DNA of 64,000 nt from Tubiluchus corallicola (Eukaryota; Priapulida; Priapulimorpha; Priapulimorphida; Tubiluchidae). The translations under genes were made by a program, and so were the position numbers. Below the pieces are notes generated by a model. The model searched no databases and was not told the DNA's origin. It saw only the letters and a list, made by a program, of their open reading frames with translations. Positions 24,413 through 37,119 of this stretch are shown here, one piece after another. Each line of letters begins with the position of its first letter. Position 1 is the stretch's first letter. Location of the stretch: the NCBI GenBank assembly GCA_030141605.1, contig JAQGDQ010000047.1, positions 62,001-126,000 on the forward strand. Direction: 5' to 3'.

Positions 24413-27150
24413 GTAGAACTGTTCTCAGTAAGAGAGTAGTCTTCGTGAGTTTCAAGATGTATATCATACTAAAGTGTACTACAATCATTAAAAATTTTCA
24501 TACCCAAAAAAAGCAAACATTTACTGAGGCAATTCCTCCTGGCCCCTGCCAGGAGCGAGATGATGCCTCGTCTTTCTGTGTTTCATACTCATTTTTATAA
24601 AATATTGTTGGCCGATTTGGGTTACTTGACTAGCAAAATAGCAAACTGCCAAATTTTCTAATATTTGGACTTTTTTTACTGCTGACACCTATCATTATTC
24701 TGCATATACGTACTGGCCTAACAATTTTTGTTATAACACAATACTTGTGAAAATGGTAATTTAATACCTAGACACACCCCAACACTCAACTCAGACATTT
24801 CACCTTATAAAGCAATGGGAGCGTAATGTCCATAAGTGACTTCATATATTAAACACTTGTTCCCTACACCAGCAACAATACAGGACAAGACAACAAAGAC
24901 ATCCATTTCTAATAAATAGTACTCGAATGGAGTGGCTTTTCGTTAAATTATTATTCTTATTATGAAACATCAAGTTTGCAAATTCGACACAACTTTTTGT
25001 TTAAGAGCAGTTATCATCATCATCAGGCTGTATTTAAAGAAAAAAAGGAAACGAAGGAAAGAAAGTCAACAAAACAGGCATAAGAAAAAGGAAGAAAAGC
25101 GAGAAAACATCTAAGAATATTTTACTCAGAATAAGATACATGCAGCCCAGGTATTGAGAAGGGGTGTACATGCTAATAGAAAAATCCTGACTCTGCTTTG
25201 GGTAAATGAAATTCCAGTTAACAGGCCCATCAAGCGTATTGTTTGTCTTAATAATAACTCCTATGAATTAATCATTTTATGATCTTAATTGCCTTCAACA
25301 TTTAGCACTTTAACTGCACATTTTGTGCACTTTAAGAAATTCTGGTGTGTTTTTACATCAGTGCAACTTGCTTCTGTAACATTAATTAATACAAAAACAT
25401 AGATGTGAACCCATTTGCTGCATAAACAAACAATAGATTGTTTCTTATTAATTTACAAACTAGTTCAAATTTTATAAATATTAGTATTTACACAGGTAGC
25501 AAAAATCAGACTCAGATTCAATCGCACTAACAAAACTGAAATTATTTTTATTTGCAAATAAAAACAACCACCATTCAATTTCAACTAACTACCTATCATC
25601 TTAACAAGAAAAATTTATTTATTACATGCTGAGGGCCTCAAAGGTTAGTGTTTTACACACATACTTGACTGAGTTTTTGTCCTTAACTGCCAGATAATTA
25701 ATTACTTATATTGCACAGTTTATCAGAGTCAGCTACATCAATCTAGGTACCATGCTAAGCACAATTAATACAGCGTAGAGAATTGAGGAATGTAATAATC
25801 TATATTATCCTAAAATAGCTTTTTAAATGTTAATAAACAACATCGTTTGGATAGTTAAACTCTCGGTAAAGAAATTATAGTTTTTTGTAGGTCACACCTA
25901 TGGCAAAAGAGGTTTGACCTTACCTGGGCTTGCAACTGACAGAGATAACTGCTGCTGTGCAGGCAATGCAGCTGTAGGTATCTACCTACTGTAGAAATGC
26001 TCAACATAAGGCAGCACCTAAATTTTAAATCATTAAAAGAAAACAGGATGATTTTTTATATCCCACCCCATTTTGAAAAGCATTTCTGATAATTAAATAA
26101 TAGGTTAAAAACTTCATTAACGGCAGCTGAGTCCAACTAGTGATGACATCACAACTGACCATAATTTTCAGCAACACAAGAATTCCACGAGTGTGTTGCA
26201 CGTGTTTGCGAAAAAGAAAATTGAAATGCAGTGCTACAGTACAACATTCAGTGTGATACACAAAAACTCGGCAAATTCTAAGTTAAGAATTCAAATTTCA
26301 AGTTCACCTCTGTGCTTGCTGCTCGCGAGTGAGCTCTCGAATGTGAGCACTAGGTCACCAAACGAACAACTCTAAACTGAGAGGTACAGCACGAAATGCA
26401 AGCTCTAGTGCCCATCTAACTAGCCAATGGCAAAATTAATTCAGGTAACAGCAAAGAAATTGCATTTCTCTGGTAATAACACTGTCATGTAGCCATGCTT
26501 GAAAAAATAGTATGTTCCTTTTCAATATTTTATCGGGTAGACCATTTTGAGCTATAATGTAAGATGAGGTCCAGTTTTCCTTTAAACAATGGATGTCCTA
26601 TAAACAATAATGTCTGAATGATCGTTGTTGGAATCAGGTGGAATTATCAGACTTGGGTAATAATTAATGCAGGTAATTACTCGGCTACCCCCTGATGGAA
26701 ACACTAATAAATATAATGCCAACAGCAGCTTAACAATACGTCATTTAAACATGCAGAAAAGTATTGTAGCATACAAAGAACTTGGTAAATAAATTACCAG
26801 AATCTACAAGATAAGTACAGTTTACTACACAACTTTCAGGATGATTTTAACATGCTGCATAGTCACTTTTTCGCATTAAAAAATTATCCAAACAAAACCA
26901 TAATTAGCAATAATGTAATTAGACTACGGCCTAATAAATCTGTCACAGTTCTGTTACAAAGTGTTAATCATTGTGTCACACATAATATTGAGAAAATGTT
27001 TAACAGCTACAAAAATGGTATCCAGACCATGTGCAGATGGTTGCATAACAGTATTATGCAGGTTATCATTCAGGCTCTGTCAACTAGGAGTAAGTGACAT
27101 GTGGGCCAAGCTGTTAAAAAATCATGTGTATCTGACATTATATAACATGT
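24413..27150. other. Intergenic region upstream of RANBP9/10-like gene, 3' of zinc-finger gene A
   Basis: AT-rich. Contains a purine-rich stretch near 25035-25110. No coding frame, RNA gene or clear transposon that I can support. The 3'UTR of zinc-finger gene A must begin at its right edge. Confidence 0.55.
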
Positions 27151-28509
27151 TTAACACACTAATCGTTGTCGTGCCGTGTTGATCTTATGCTCTGAACGAC
27201 TGTGTTTATGCATGTCTTGTGACCGCTGAAACACCTTCTCACAAAAGCTACATTTATAAGGTTTTTCACCCGTATGACTCCTCACATGCATACCCAAGTT
27301 TGATTTAGTTGTGAATGATTTATTGCACTCCTCACACTTGTAAGGCTTAACACAATTGTGAGTTAACTTATGTGCATTTAAACAGCTTGTAGTCTTAAAA
27401 GCTTTAGTACACGAGCCTATGTCACATTTATAAGGCCTCTCTGAAGTATGCAAACGAGCATGTGCACGCAAATGATCCTTGGTCTTAAATCCGCTGCCAC
27501 ACTGAGAACAAAGATAATTTCTTTCTTCAAAGTGATTCAGTCGGTGCTGGTTTCGCAGAGCTGTCTGCAGAAATCCTTTGCCACAAATGTCACACTTATA
27601 AGGTTTTTCACCCGTATGGCTATACATGTGTGTCTGCAAATGGCCTTTCAGTTTGCACACTTTTCCGCAGATCTCACAGATGTGAAGCTTCTTGTTGCGA
27701 TGTTCGTAATGCATATGGGATCTAAGCCACTTAAAATTCTTGTTACAGACTGTGCAAAAACCATAGTTATTTCGCAAAGACATTCCATATTTCACCCGTC
27801 TAGGTTTATTTTCGCTGGAAATGTTTGAAGATTCAGACACCTGAAGAACATGTTGATTCGAGACATCATGCGAACCAGCAGTTAAGATATTTTGCAGCGT
27901 CTTAGGGACCTGATGGTCAGGATCCCGATGGTCGGTTTGAGAATATTGCTGAAAATTTAGTGAAATGAAATGTTTTTTTATTTCATCAGTACTGTCTTCA
28001 TGGCTTGGCACAGAATAACTAGAAATACCTGACATCATCTCAAAATCTTCTAAGCCTTCAATGTTATCGGTTATTTCAATTTTTGAAGGAAGCTGTAAGA
28101 TTGTTTCTACAGGACCATCTGCATCACCCAGTGATAATGGCTCTAACTTAATATTATCAACAAGGCCAACAGTGTCCTCCTGGGAACCGCTTTTATCAAG
28201 AGCAGCAACATTGTGGAAACTTCTTTCATCTTCAATGCTAGCTGTATATTGCAAATGACTATTCAATTCTGCACCATTCTTCGTTGTTTTAGAACACAGA
28301 AAATCATTTGTTACAGAGTTATCACATTCAACATTTGTGTGATCATCTTCACTTTCATCAACAGAATTTACAGTTGAATCACTTTCGTGTTCAAACACAA
28401 TCACTTCTTTGCAATGCTCATTCCTACAGTGCTGATAGAACAGATCTTCAGTTCTGAAAAGACTGGAGCAACACATGCATTTTAAATACATCACTAACTT
28501 GCCTTCCAT
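27151..28509 (-). CDS. C2H2 zinc-finger protein, cluster gene A
   Basis: A 452-residue probable DNA-binding regulator. An N-terminal C2H2 finger (C11, C14, H27, H32) lies in the cluster signature LVMYLKCMCC...FYQHCRNEHC. It is followed by an acidic, Ser/Asp/Glu-rich linker (about 40-240). The C-terminal array starts with an atypical short finger (252-270, C-x2-C-x9-H-x4-H) and has six further fingers at about 278-298, 306-326, 334-354, 362-384, 392-412 and 420-441, joined in part by TGEKPYKC linkers. The fifth has C-x4-C spacing. The coding region is one exon; a 3' splice site (ttttcttgtag) 71 bases upstream of the ATG suggests a non-coding 5' exon. First of four paralogues on the same strand. 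Direct DNA targets cannot be inferred with confidence. Confidence 0.9.
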   Translation of the reverse strand: MEGKLVMYLKCMCCSSLFRTEDLFYQHCRNEHCKEVIVFEHESDSTVNSVDESEDDHTNVECDNSVTNDFLCSKTTKNGAELNSHLQYTASIEDERSFHNVAALDKSGSQEDTVGLVDNIKLEPLSLGDADGPVETILQLPSKIEITDNIEGLEDFEMMSGISSYSVPSHEDSTDEIKKHFISLNFQQYSQTDHRDPDHQVPKTLQNILTAGSHDVSNQHVLQVSESSNISSENKPRRVKYGMSLRNNYGFCTVCNKNFKWLRSHMHYEHRNKKLHICEICGKVCKLKGHLQTHMYSHTGEKPYKCDICGKGFLQTALRNQHRLNHFEERNYLCSQCGSGFKTKDHLRAHARLHTSERPYKCDIGSCTKAFKTTSCLNAHKLTHNCVKPYKCEECNKSFTTKSNLGMHVRSHTGEKPYKCSFCEKVFQRSQDMHKHSRSEHKINTARQRLVC

Positions 28510-28906
28510 AATAAAATTTGCCTCTTGAAATTTTCAGCTGGACATTCAAATTAGGGATTCAAAAACCTGACGTTTACAACCTACAAGAAAAATTATATTA
28601 ATAAAATTAATAAACAGCCAACTTTCACAGTAACAAATACATTGCATTGCATTGTACTACCAGCTTGCTTTAAGATGGTACTGCAAGAGAATACTACCCA
28701 GAAAAATAGCCTTATTAAAGTGTTCAGCACATATTTTTACATTAGTGAGTCTGCATGCAAGGCTTATAACTGGATTTGAAATAATTATATCTTGATTTTG
28801 TTTTAAGTGGCATGGTGGAATGAATTATAAGGTGAATATCACATTGTGATTGTATTGTTAGACGTTCAAAGCAGTTAGACATTTCTGACCTCCAAGTCGG
28901 ATATGA

Positions 28907-29113
28907 GAAGTGGATAATTTGATAGCACTAGGTCAAGAATGTTCGACTGCTGGATCGGAATGTGACATGTTGAGAAAGAAATGCACCTTGGACTGCAGTG
29001 ATGAAGTCAACGAATTTTTGATCACCCGTGAAAGTGATTCAGTTTGCAGAGGCAAAATCGAAGTCTTCAACGGCATACTTAGAACCTTCATAAGCTTATT
29101 CGGATCTCAATAG
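28907..29113 (+). other. Cys-containing open frame without ATG
   Basis: A 68-codon plus-strand frame starting after a TGA at 28904, with spaced cysteines (GQECSTAGSECDMLRKKC, LDCSDE). It lacks an ATG; its composition is protein-like. It could be an exon or a repeat relic. No family recognised. Confidence 0.2.
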
Positions 29114-30485
29114 TTCGTAAAATTAGAGTGGGAACTCTCTAACTACCACAAAAGTAGTTTCTGGTCTTTTTTAAAATGCAAATTCACACTTGAACTTCTT
29201 AGAATTCGCTATCAATGTTATTGACAGAAGTAGTGTTATAATCTCTCATGAATATTAAAAGCCCGCAATTAATTCGAGCTGTTCTGTCCTTATGATACAT
29301 TTTGTACTGTGTAGGTAGATACGTTCTGTACAGAGTCATCAATTGTGTCATGTCCCCATGATTTGGTAATACAGATTACATGTGCCTTGAACACAGCAAT
29401 ACATGAATTCGAATCACAAGGCTTGTTGAGAAATCTAGGAGTGTAACAGTAAAAAAAGTAACATCAGGTCAGGATTAAGTTCATTGATAGTACAGGTTTA
29501 TATACAAATGTCATTCAATTCAATGTTGTGCAACTGGTGTTTCTATTTACAACAGGTGTGCTAGCCTGGTTTTACTCATTTTAGAGCATCATTGACAACG
29601 GCAATCTTAGTAAGTTAGCTGGTGCCTCTTGTCAAAGTTTGATTACATCTTCTTGCCTCTTGTGATAAGATATTTCAGCTCGTTTCTTCGCTTGTTGAAG
29701 TGCATAAACTCATAATTTCACTACTATCGTGAAAGGGGCTTTGGGCCCAGGCCCTTTGGGCCGACCCCCTAAATGCAGAAGTGCAATTACAGTTAGCTAA
29801 AAACTGTCTAGACAATAGAAATTGATAAGAGAATCGACACTGTGTAAGTGATATACATAAACATAACTTTTCACTATGCAAATCAGCAGACTGCTCTGGG
29901 ATTGCACAAACAAACAAGGTGTTGATGTGTGTCTTGGTTTACTGCTAAAAAACTTTATTTAGCCATAAAAAAAATTTCTTAAGAAATTCTGTGGGTGCAC
30001 GTGCATCCGCCTGCCGGCGCCCATGGGTGGAGCTTTCTGAGCTTCCAACATTTTATTATAATTCTTGGGACAGGTAATGAAAAATGCTGTTTAATGTTGA
30101 CACTAAATAAAAGAATCTTAAGTATGGATCAACCGTAGACTATTTGCATTGTACTGTACTACTAGTGTGCCTTAAGATAGTATTATTATTATTATTACAA
30201 TAAAATACAAAGAATACTACACAAATAAATGTACCATAACTAAAAATACACTTATTAAAGTAGCATTTTTAAGTTTGTGAGTCGGTATACTAAAATTTAA
30301 ATCTCACGTCAGGTTCTAAAATGCCCTTACACGCAAAACAAAGCGTTGGCGTCCGGTCTCCCTCCTTCACCCGCTGGTAAGGGTAAGCTTAAGGCACTCC
30401 CCAGACCCTTACCTGGTTGCATGCGTTGTTCCAGACGCCACTGTAAATAAGGATTTTGCTACGATAGCAGTTAACAGTAACACAA

Positions 30486-30540
<55 letters not shown>

Positions 30541-30774
30541 CGCGTTGTGACAATGTAAAATTAAACTTGAGGAACTAAGGGGTTTTGTCAACTTGAACAA
30601 GTAGGCAAAATTTAAAAGAAAAAACTTACTAAACTTAGTTACTAAACAAAGATGCCTCTTTTTACCAGCCGACCGTCATTAAAAGGCGTTTTGAAACAAT
30701 CCTTGGCAATCTCCCAATCGAAGCTATGAAACACATAAACATTTTCATTTTTTCAAAGCCCCACAGATAACATA
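29114..30774. other. Intergenic DNA with repeat remnants
   Basis: Contains a GC-rich palindromic block near 29725-29775 (tttgggcccaggccctttgg), a second GC-rich block near 29995-30035, an ATT/TTA run near 30180-30197, a CAGTGGCGTC-type end near 30432-30444 on the minus strand, and the TA microsatellite listed next. No genes seen. Confidence 0.5.
30488..30537. repeat. (TA)n microsatellite
   Basis: About 25 uninterrupted TA units. Confidence 0.95.
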
Positions 30775-31791
30775 TGTAGGGCGCCGAGTAACCCACTAGC
30801 CGCAGTAGGACACTTCCGGTAAAACGCATGTGCTAAATTTGCGAAAAGGGTGTCGTACAAGGGCAGCCCAAGTAGGGCACTGGGGATTTTTGCCGAGAAT
30901 CGAGAATTGTGATGACATAATAAAACGTAAAACTAAATTTGTTTTGCAAAAAAGCAACTTTATAATTATGATGGATTGTTTATAATAATGATGGATGACA
31001 ATTTACAAAATTAATGTATTTTTACAATAGTATCATCAGTATTATTAGCTCCATTAAAATCATCATAACATTAAACTAAGTATCTAATGCTTTAAAGAGA
31101 GAAACTATGCACAGAAATAATTGCAAGTTTAAAAATGAGACAGATGCTGCTAAGTCTTCACAACACAAATTTAATTTTTAATTTTTTAAGAAAAGCAAGG
31201 ACAATTAGTTTTAATAATATCAATAGTATTGTAACATGTAAGACCCTGTCATACATGGCTTGCTAGGCCATGTAAAGCACATAAGTCGCTAGAACGCTTA
31301 CTTAGGAGAGAGCAATTATTTGTCCAAGAGGTAGTGAAACGGATCACCTGCCTGTGAAGCGAGTCGAATTAAAAAATGATAAGCCTTAAACAAAATTTAA
31401 TGTTGTCTTCGCCTAAAAAGAAACAGAATTCGCCTAAAAAGTGGGTTTATTTCATTTCAACAACATTAATATCGAAGCCAAATTTAATAGTGTCCGTTCT
31501 AGCAGCTCAGAATAATATTCTCTTATTTTACCAGATGTATAATAAATTATTCAACGTGTATTGACGTTTAAAAGTCACGTTTTTAATTATTATAAATTAT
31601 TATTATTACATAAACGGACGGTGCCAGTATGCTTAACAACTCAATTCGCCACCTGTCTATAGTGTTCTATTTGGGCAGCCATGTACGACACGTCCCTACT
31701 TGGGCTAGCCTATGTACGACGCGTCCTACTTGGGCTAGCCCATGTGCGTCAATTATCGTACTTCGGCTAGTGGATTACTCGGCGCCCAACA
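30775..31791 (+). mobile_element. TGTWGGG terminal-inverted-repeat element, copy 1
   Basis: Begins TGTAGGGCGCCGAGTAACCC and ends with the inverted form (tactcggcgcccaaca), so the termini read TGTWGGG...CCCWACA. The inverted arms extend about 35 bases (ACTAGCCGnAGTAGGAC). It is flanked by the 5-bp direct repeat ACATA (30770-30774 and 31792-31796). Next to the right arm a 30-base unit (cctacttgggctagccc then atgtacgac) is tandemly repeated about three times. The AT-rich interior is non-coding. It is probably a non-autonomous DNA element; a solo LTR is the alternative. Confidence 0.85.
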
Positions 31792-32638
31792 ACATACATT
31801 CGTCTGCATTTACGAGGCATGGGAAATCTTTTTACGTTATTAACAAATGACTATGGTTTGTTATAAACCGCAAACACGCCATAATTGTTTGGTTAAAACA
31901 TTCTACTAAACATTCTACATTCGATAAGTCTACAAAATTAGAAATGTGGCTAAGGCTAGAAACCAAAAGGCTATGATCATCAGGACTAATTTTAATGAAA
32001 TATGTGAAATTTACACACAGTGTGATAATATTACTGCTTACAAGCAGTGTGAAACAGGGCAGTCTATAAAATCTTTAAGCATATTATGCAGTTTCAAAAC
32101 AAATCAGCTACTATGGCAGGTAGTGTCGAAAATAATTTCTTCCGCACCTTTCCCAAGCATTGTATATATTGCAAAAGTTTTATTAGGTGAAGCATTTTGT
32201 CTTTTGTTTCGGATATACTGTTTCTGGGCATTTTGCATAACACTAAATAAATTTTAGACAATGTGTTATATAATACTGAATTAATTTTAGGTAATGTGAA
32301 AGTAAAACATAAATTATTATCATTTTATGCTTTGCCAAAGCCGCTTTTTGCATTGTAACGTCTATGTAAAGTGTGAAATGTCGCAGCAGAAACGATTATT
32401 TCACATTCTTCCCAAATTGTGTAGGTGCGCGAAATGCCGAGGAATTTTATACAATGCGTAACTTTTACACATTACCTAATGCCTATAACCATGGGCACTG
32501 TTAGGTGAGCATCGAATATACGAATTTGATTCGTAATACGTTGGACACATTGCAATCAGCAAAATTTAGCTGAAGTTTACAGAGCACACTTTCCCGATTT
32601 AATCAAGAGACTTTAAATTAATAGTAATCTTAATTCCT

Positions 32639-32759
32639 GTACTACGGCCATATCACGTTGAAAACACCGGTTCTCGCCTGATCACCGAGGTTAAGCAACG
32701 TAGAGCCTGGTTAGTACTTGGATGGGTGACCACCTAGGAATACCAGTTGCTGTAGGCTT
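32639..32759 (+). rRNA. 5S rRNA-like sequence (SINE head, probably not a functional 5S gene)
   Basis: Starts 'gtactacggccatatcac' and ends 'gctgtaggctt', 121 bases. It retains the internal control region (aagcaacgtagagcctgg, ttagtacttggatgggtgac). It differs from typical animal 5S at several sites and lacks a T-run terminator. The flanking 13-bp duplication shows it was inserted as part of a retroposon. Confidence 0.7.
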
Positions 32760-33137
32760 GCGGAATGCCCACACTGTATCTCGACACTAGGCGGAGGAGC
32801 TGTACAAGCAGCCAACGGCTAGAGGGCGGACGAGGTCAAGTGACCCAACCAAGGAGTGGAGCCCCGAAGACGGACCAGTGCAGCATGCTCACTGACTCCG
32901 GCAGCCAACCTGGTGCCAAACGTATCGCTCCGCTTTCCTTTGGACTACACCAGGGAGGAAGAGAGGGGGTTCCTGTTGTCTGGGCAACTCAGATCTCCAT
33001 ACACCTTGCCCTGGATAGGCCACTCCAGTGGTTCAAGGATCGGATTGCTCAGCCTCAGTCGACGCTACAGCTCCATCAATGTGATCAATAACTGATTCTC
33101 TTGACGCACACTCCACTGAGACAGAAGGATGCCAACA
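32639..33137 (+). mobile_element. 5S rRNA-derived SINE with 13-bp target-site duplication
   Basis: A 499-bp unit flanked by the exact direct repeat AATCTTAATTCCT (32626-32638 and 33138-33150), the mark of LINE-type retroposition. Its head (32639-32759) is a near-complete 5S rRNA sequence. Its body (32760-33137) is GC-rich, unrelated to 5S, and ends 'aggatgccaaca' rather than in poly(A). No T-run follows the 5S part, so an internal-promoter transcript would read into the body, as expected for a SINE3-type element. The body has short open frames that I consider chance. Confidence 0.85.
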
Positions 33138-33151
33138 AATCTTAATTCCTT

Positions 33152-34914
33152 TTTCTCAATTTTGAAAATTTTCTCCCGATTTTCCACTAATTGCTACTTC
33201 AACCTAAACGTCGCGCAAAATGCGGCCAAGTCAGACAGAAGATCCCCTATCTTTTCCCAAAATAGAATCGCCCACCTGCCCTGCTAAACAACACGAAAAA
33301 AATCATCCGAGAATATGGGTGCGCGACTGCACTTAGATGCCTTAGTAATACCAACACGGCAACACCCCAGATTAAAACCTTAATTGAAAGCTTTTTGGCA
33401 ACGAAGCCACTCAACAAGTTTGAAATTCAAAGTTACACCAATTAATAAACTTATATGATAAGCCGTTGACAAAAGTTTGAGATTCACAGTTATGCCAAGC
33501 CCTTAGTAAATTGATATAATAAGCTGTTGATAAAACAAACTAGGTAAGCCTGATCATCCCTGCTTGTTTCCCAGTTATTAAAGAAACTAAAATGTGGAAA
33601 AATTTTTAAAAAAGTAAATCAAGACTATTCTACCCTGAAAATCTGCTCTGTTCATACTGACTGTGCACGACGCATGCGGCTTCCACGTTAAATATTAAAG
33701 GCATGAAAGCTTCTCTACAGATAGCAATATTTAGATGTCACAACTGCACAATATTGTTACTTGTGGTTGTTTCTGTGCTCCCCAGCAAAAGGTAATGTTA
33801 CACCCTGTACAATCACTCCTTTTCACAAAATCGCCATTAAAATTACAATTACAATAACAAGGCATTGTCAAAGTTGCAATTACGAATTACCAATGATCTT
33901 TTAACCATTAAAAATGTAATCATTCCTGATTGTAATTTTACTAACTCTGTTTCATACACAGTAGTTTTCTCAATTTAGTAAAAGCTCAATTTTTAATAAA
34001 GAATGCAAAATATTATTTTTGGTGAATATTAATATTTTAATAACTAGTACAAAATTTTAGTCAAATGGAACTGTCACACACTGACTGTAAAATTTAATCT
34101 TTAGAATTTATTGTTAATGTTTATGAAATTGTATGTCTGAAAATAAGTTATCAAAGTGTGCAAATAAATTCACTTATAATGTACCTATTATGCACTGTAT
34201 ACCAATTTTATGCCAAAAACTGTTATGGATGTTCAGAGTACTAATCTTGCTGTTGCTTAGAACATTTTTACCGAAGACTTTCTTAATACAGTTTTCCCTG
34301 TCTCTTACCTGGACCTGTATTCAAGTTTTCATTTTTATACTATTGCCAGATACCTTGTGTGGCCACTAGCCTGTTCAGGATGATTTGTACAAGCAACCTT
34401 AAACAAATTAAGCAATGAACATACTGCAATGAATTTTCTTCTTTAATAAGTCAGTGCATCTACATGTTAATCGTTAAACATATTAATTTGCAAATGACGG
34501 AACAAACAACTGAAAAGAAAAAGAAAACCTTGAAACCATAAATAAACTTAAGTTGATTTGACCAATGGTAATTAGTCACAGAAAGCAAACAATAATGAAA
34601 AAAAATCACTAGAGGAAAAGCCTGAGTTTTATCTGAAAACGATGGATTTGCTAAATAAGTTCTCCTTGTAATAAGAAATAAAAAGGAACAAAAATTGAGC
34701 AGATTCAACTAAGTCTACAACCAGGCACATAAATATACTACAGTATATATACAATACATACAGACTGCAATACATGAACAGTTGATAGGTCTAGTTCATC
34801 ATCAAAAACAATCAAAGAATAGCCTATCCACAGTCTGGTTACAAAAGGGCATTTAAAGTTATTGTCGCACATACAGTTTTTAATGTTAACTCCTGAAGGC
34901 AAAATTTACTCAGA
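33152..34914. other. Intergenic region 3' of zinc-finger gene B
   Basis: AT-rich, no supportable gene. It should include the 3'UTR of zinc-finger gene B at its right side. Confidence 0.55.
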
Positions 34915-36312
34915 TTACTTTATGTAAGTGTACTGGAGTTGCACACTAGTGTTACTATGCTGCGCTTGACAGTGATGTTTAAGAGACTGGGATCGACGGA
35001 AAGATTTATTACAAATGTCACAAGTAAATGGCTTCTCTCCTGTGTGAACCCTAAGATGAGTGATGAGGTTACACTTTTGCACAAAAGCTTTATCGCACTC
35101 AGGGCATTTATAATCCTTCTCTTGATCATGAGTTTTCATATGGATATTAAGGCTCGCATTTGTTTTTAACATTAATCCACAGACATTACACTTCAAAGGA
35201 ACTGCCGTGTGTATTGTTGTGTGTTTGCGAAGGTCCGCCTTGTCTCGAAAAGTTTTTCCACAAGTGTTGCACAAAAATGGCCTTTCGTCAAAATGAGTTA
35301 TTCTGTGTTTTGTGCGATGTCCAACTTGCTTGAACTTCATGCCGCACAGGTCACAACTGTATGGTTTTTCCTTGCTGTGCGTGCGCATGTGATCTCGCAA
35401 GTTACTTTTCATTCCACAGCGTCTACCACATATTTCACACACATATGGTCGAACCTTTTCGTGCGTGTGAGGTATGTGAACATCAAGACGTTTATAGAAT
35501 TTGTTACAAATCGGACACTGTCCTGCATAAACCCGTTTTGGTTTTACTGGTTGCTCTTCATACACCATCTTGTGTTGCAGTGGCTTTTTGTTAAGATTCT
35601 TTTGGAGAACAGTCAAACTTTCAGAATCTGCAAGATCTGAAATTTTTAGCTCTGTAGACTCAGAATTTGATAAGCGTGCAAAATCAGCAGATGCTAGAGA
35701 AATTTCAGGAGACTGGAGCATTATGGCATCTGTTTCAAAACTGATGCTCTCTGATTCCAATGTCGAAGATTCTACAGGACTGTTTGGTTCCTGCAGAGTG
35801 ATGTTGGAATTTAAAGGACTATCTGAAGGTTGCAAAGACATCGAATGTGACTCAAACAGTTCACTAGGGCTTTCCACGTCTTCTCCATAACTCAAAACTA
35901 GATGTGAAGACATATCATCTAAGTCTTTTTTCGTATGCTCGTATAGAGGTTCCTCTTTTTCCTCCTCATAAACATGAGCAGCAATGTCTTGCCTGTCATT
36001 CTTTGGAACAGCACAGTTGGCTTCTTCAACATTCCCTATAGGTATATTCCTACCATTAGAATCACTTGTTTCTTCCTTTACAGCAATTGCTGGTACATGT
36101 TTAACATTGGCAATCATCTTTTGCAGGTTTCTTTGCTGTCCACTGGTTTCCAGAGTTTTGCCAGATGGCATTTGAGAATTTGACATACTGTGTTCAAATA
36201 CTAACACCTCCTCACAATGGCTACTTTTACAATGGTCGAAGAAATCATTTTCTGTACTAAACAATTCAGAGCATGATGTGCACTTCAAGTAGACCACCAA
36301 AGTTCCCTCCAT
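34915..36312 (-). CDS. C2H2 zinc-finger protein, cluster gene B
   Basis: 465 residues from the Met that aligns with the other three copies (MEGTLVVYLKC). An in-frame ATG 45 bases further upstream at 36357 gives 480 residues but falls directly after a possible 3' splice site (ttgttttag), so the inner start is preferred. The N-terminal finger carries the signature CTSCSELF...HCKSSHCEE. It is followed by a long Ser/Glu-rich linker and then the array from about residue 266: a short finger CPICNKFYKRLDVHIPHTH (C-x2-C-x9-H-x4-H), then six C2H2 fingers including one with TGEKPF linkage. The finger order and spacing match gene A. Probable nuclear DNA-binding regulator. Confidence 0.9.
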   Translation of the reverse strand: MEGTLVVYLKCTSCSELFSTENDFFDHCKSSHCEEVLVFEHSMSNSQMPSGKTLETSGQQRNLQKMIANVKHVPAIAVKEETSDSNGRNIPIGNVEEANCAVPKNDRQDIAAHVYEEEKEEPLYEHTKKDLDDMSSHLVLSYGEDVESPSELFESHSMSLQPSDSPLNSNITLQEPNSPVESSTLESESISFETDAIMLQSPEISLASADFARLSNSESTELKISDLADSESLTVLQKNLNKKPLQHKMVYEEQPVKPKRVYAGQCPICNKFYKRLDVHIPHTHEKVRPYVCEICGRRCGMKSNLRDHMRTHSKEKPYSCDLCGMKFKQVGHRTKHRITHFDERPFLCNTCGKTFRDKADLRKHTTIHTAVPLKCNVCGLMLKTNASLNIHMKTHDQEKDYKCPECDKAFVQKCNLITHLRVHTGEKPFTCDICNKSFRRSQSLKHHCQAQHSNTSVQLQYTYIK

Positions 36313-37119
36313 TTCGATTTTTGATGAAAACAATGAACTGCACCAAAGGGTCTCCAATGTAGCTAAAACAATATTATAAAATGTATTTAATAAAAAACAT
36401 TTTCTAATTGCTAAGGCTACTAAAACATACTCTAATCTAATTTTAGTGAAAACTCAATATTTACAGCAGTAACACTAAAATTTAAATTGAGTTATTAACA
36501 AAATTAATGATAATGGCAGTTGGACAGGTACTAATTGTGAAACAGTTCATGAAATTTGCAAGTGGCTGATTAACACATCAAAGACAAGTTATTTTTAAAG
36601 ATATCTAACAATATTTATTATTTTTAGAAATAAACTGTCTTTGTGTTAATAAGCCACTTGCAAATTTGCAAATATCAACAAATGGATATCGCTAAAGATG
36701 CTAACCACTAAAGCTGCATTCTGCTGAAAATGAAATAAACTACAAATTTCAATGCCCGTGACGAATTTTACTTAACCCGCACTTTGCTTAATTGCATGCT
36801 TATTAACACTTTCTTTGCATCTCATCATGATGTATATATCAAGCTTTTAGCCACATCAACTGCTTATAGTGCACTCGTTGTTTCATTAGGCACCATAGCT
36901 TACAGCACTATGTTCCACAGATCAGTAATGTACCCCATTAACTTGTCTCAGCACTTATCCTTTGTTTTAACAATTTCCTTTTGCTAAGATTCTATTTTTT
37001 GCCATTTATTTTCATTTAGTGTTCCCATTACTTCTGTATTTGTTAATAAACTGAGAGAAGACTAGTTTTGTAAAACTAGTAACGAGATTTCCATATTCTG
37101 ATCTCCAACTTCGCTTATA

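Noticed and set aside
32765-33095. Two overlapping open frames in the GC-rich block after the 5S-like sequence
   Set aside because: They lie inside the SINE body bounded by the 13-bp duplication, and open frames are expected by chance in GC-rich DNA.
34939-35890. Several plus-strand frames opposite zinc-finger gene B
   Set aside because: Antisense shadows of the finger array; the same occurs opposite genes A, C and D.
37061-37080. Perfect 20-base palindrome (actagttttgtaaaactagt)
   Set aside because: Not a terminator context in this genome and no repeat or element boundary coincides with it.
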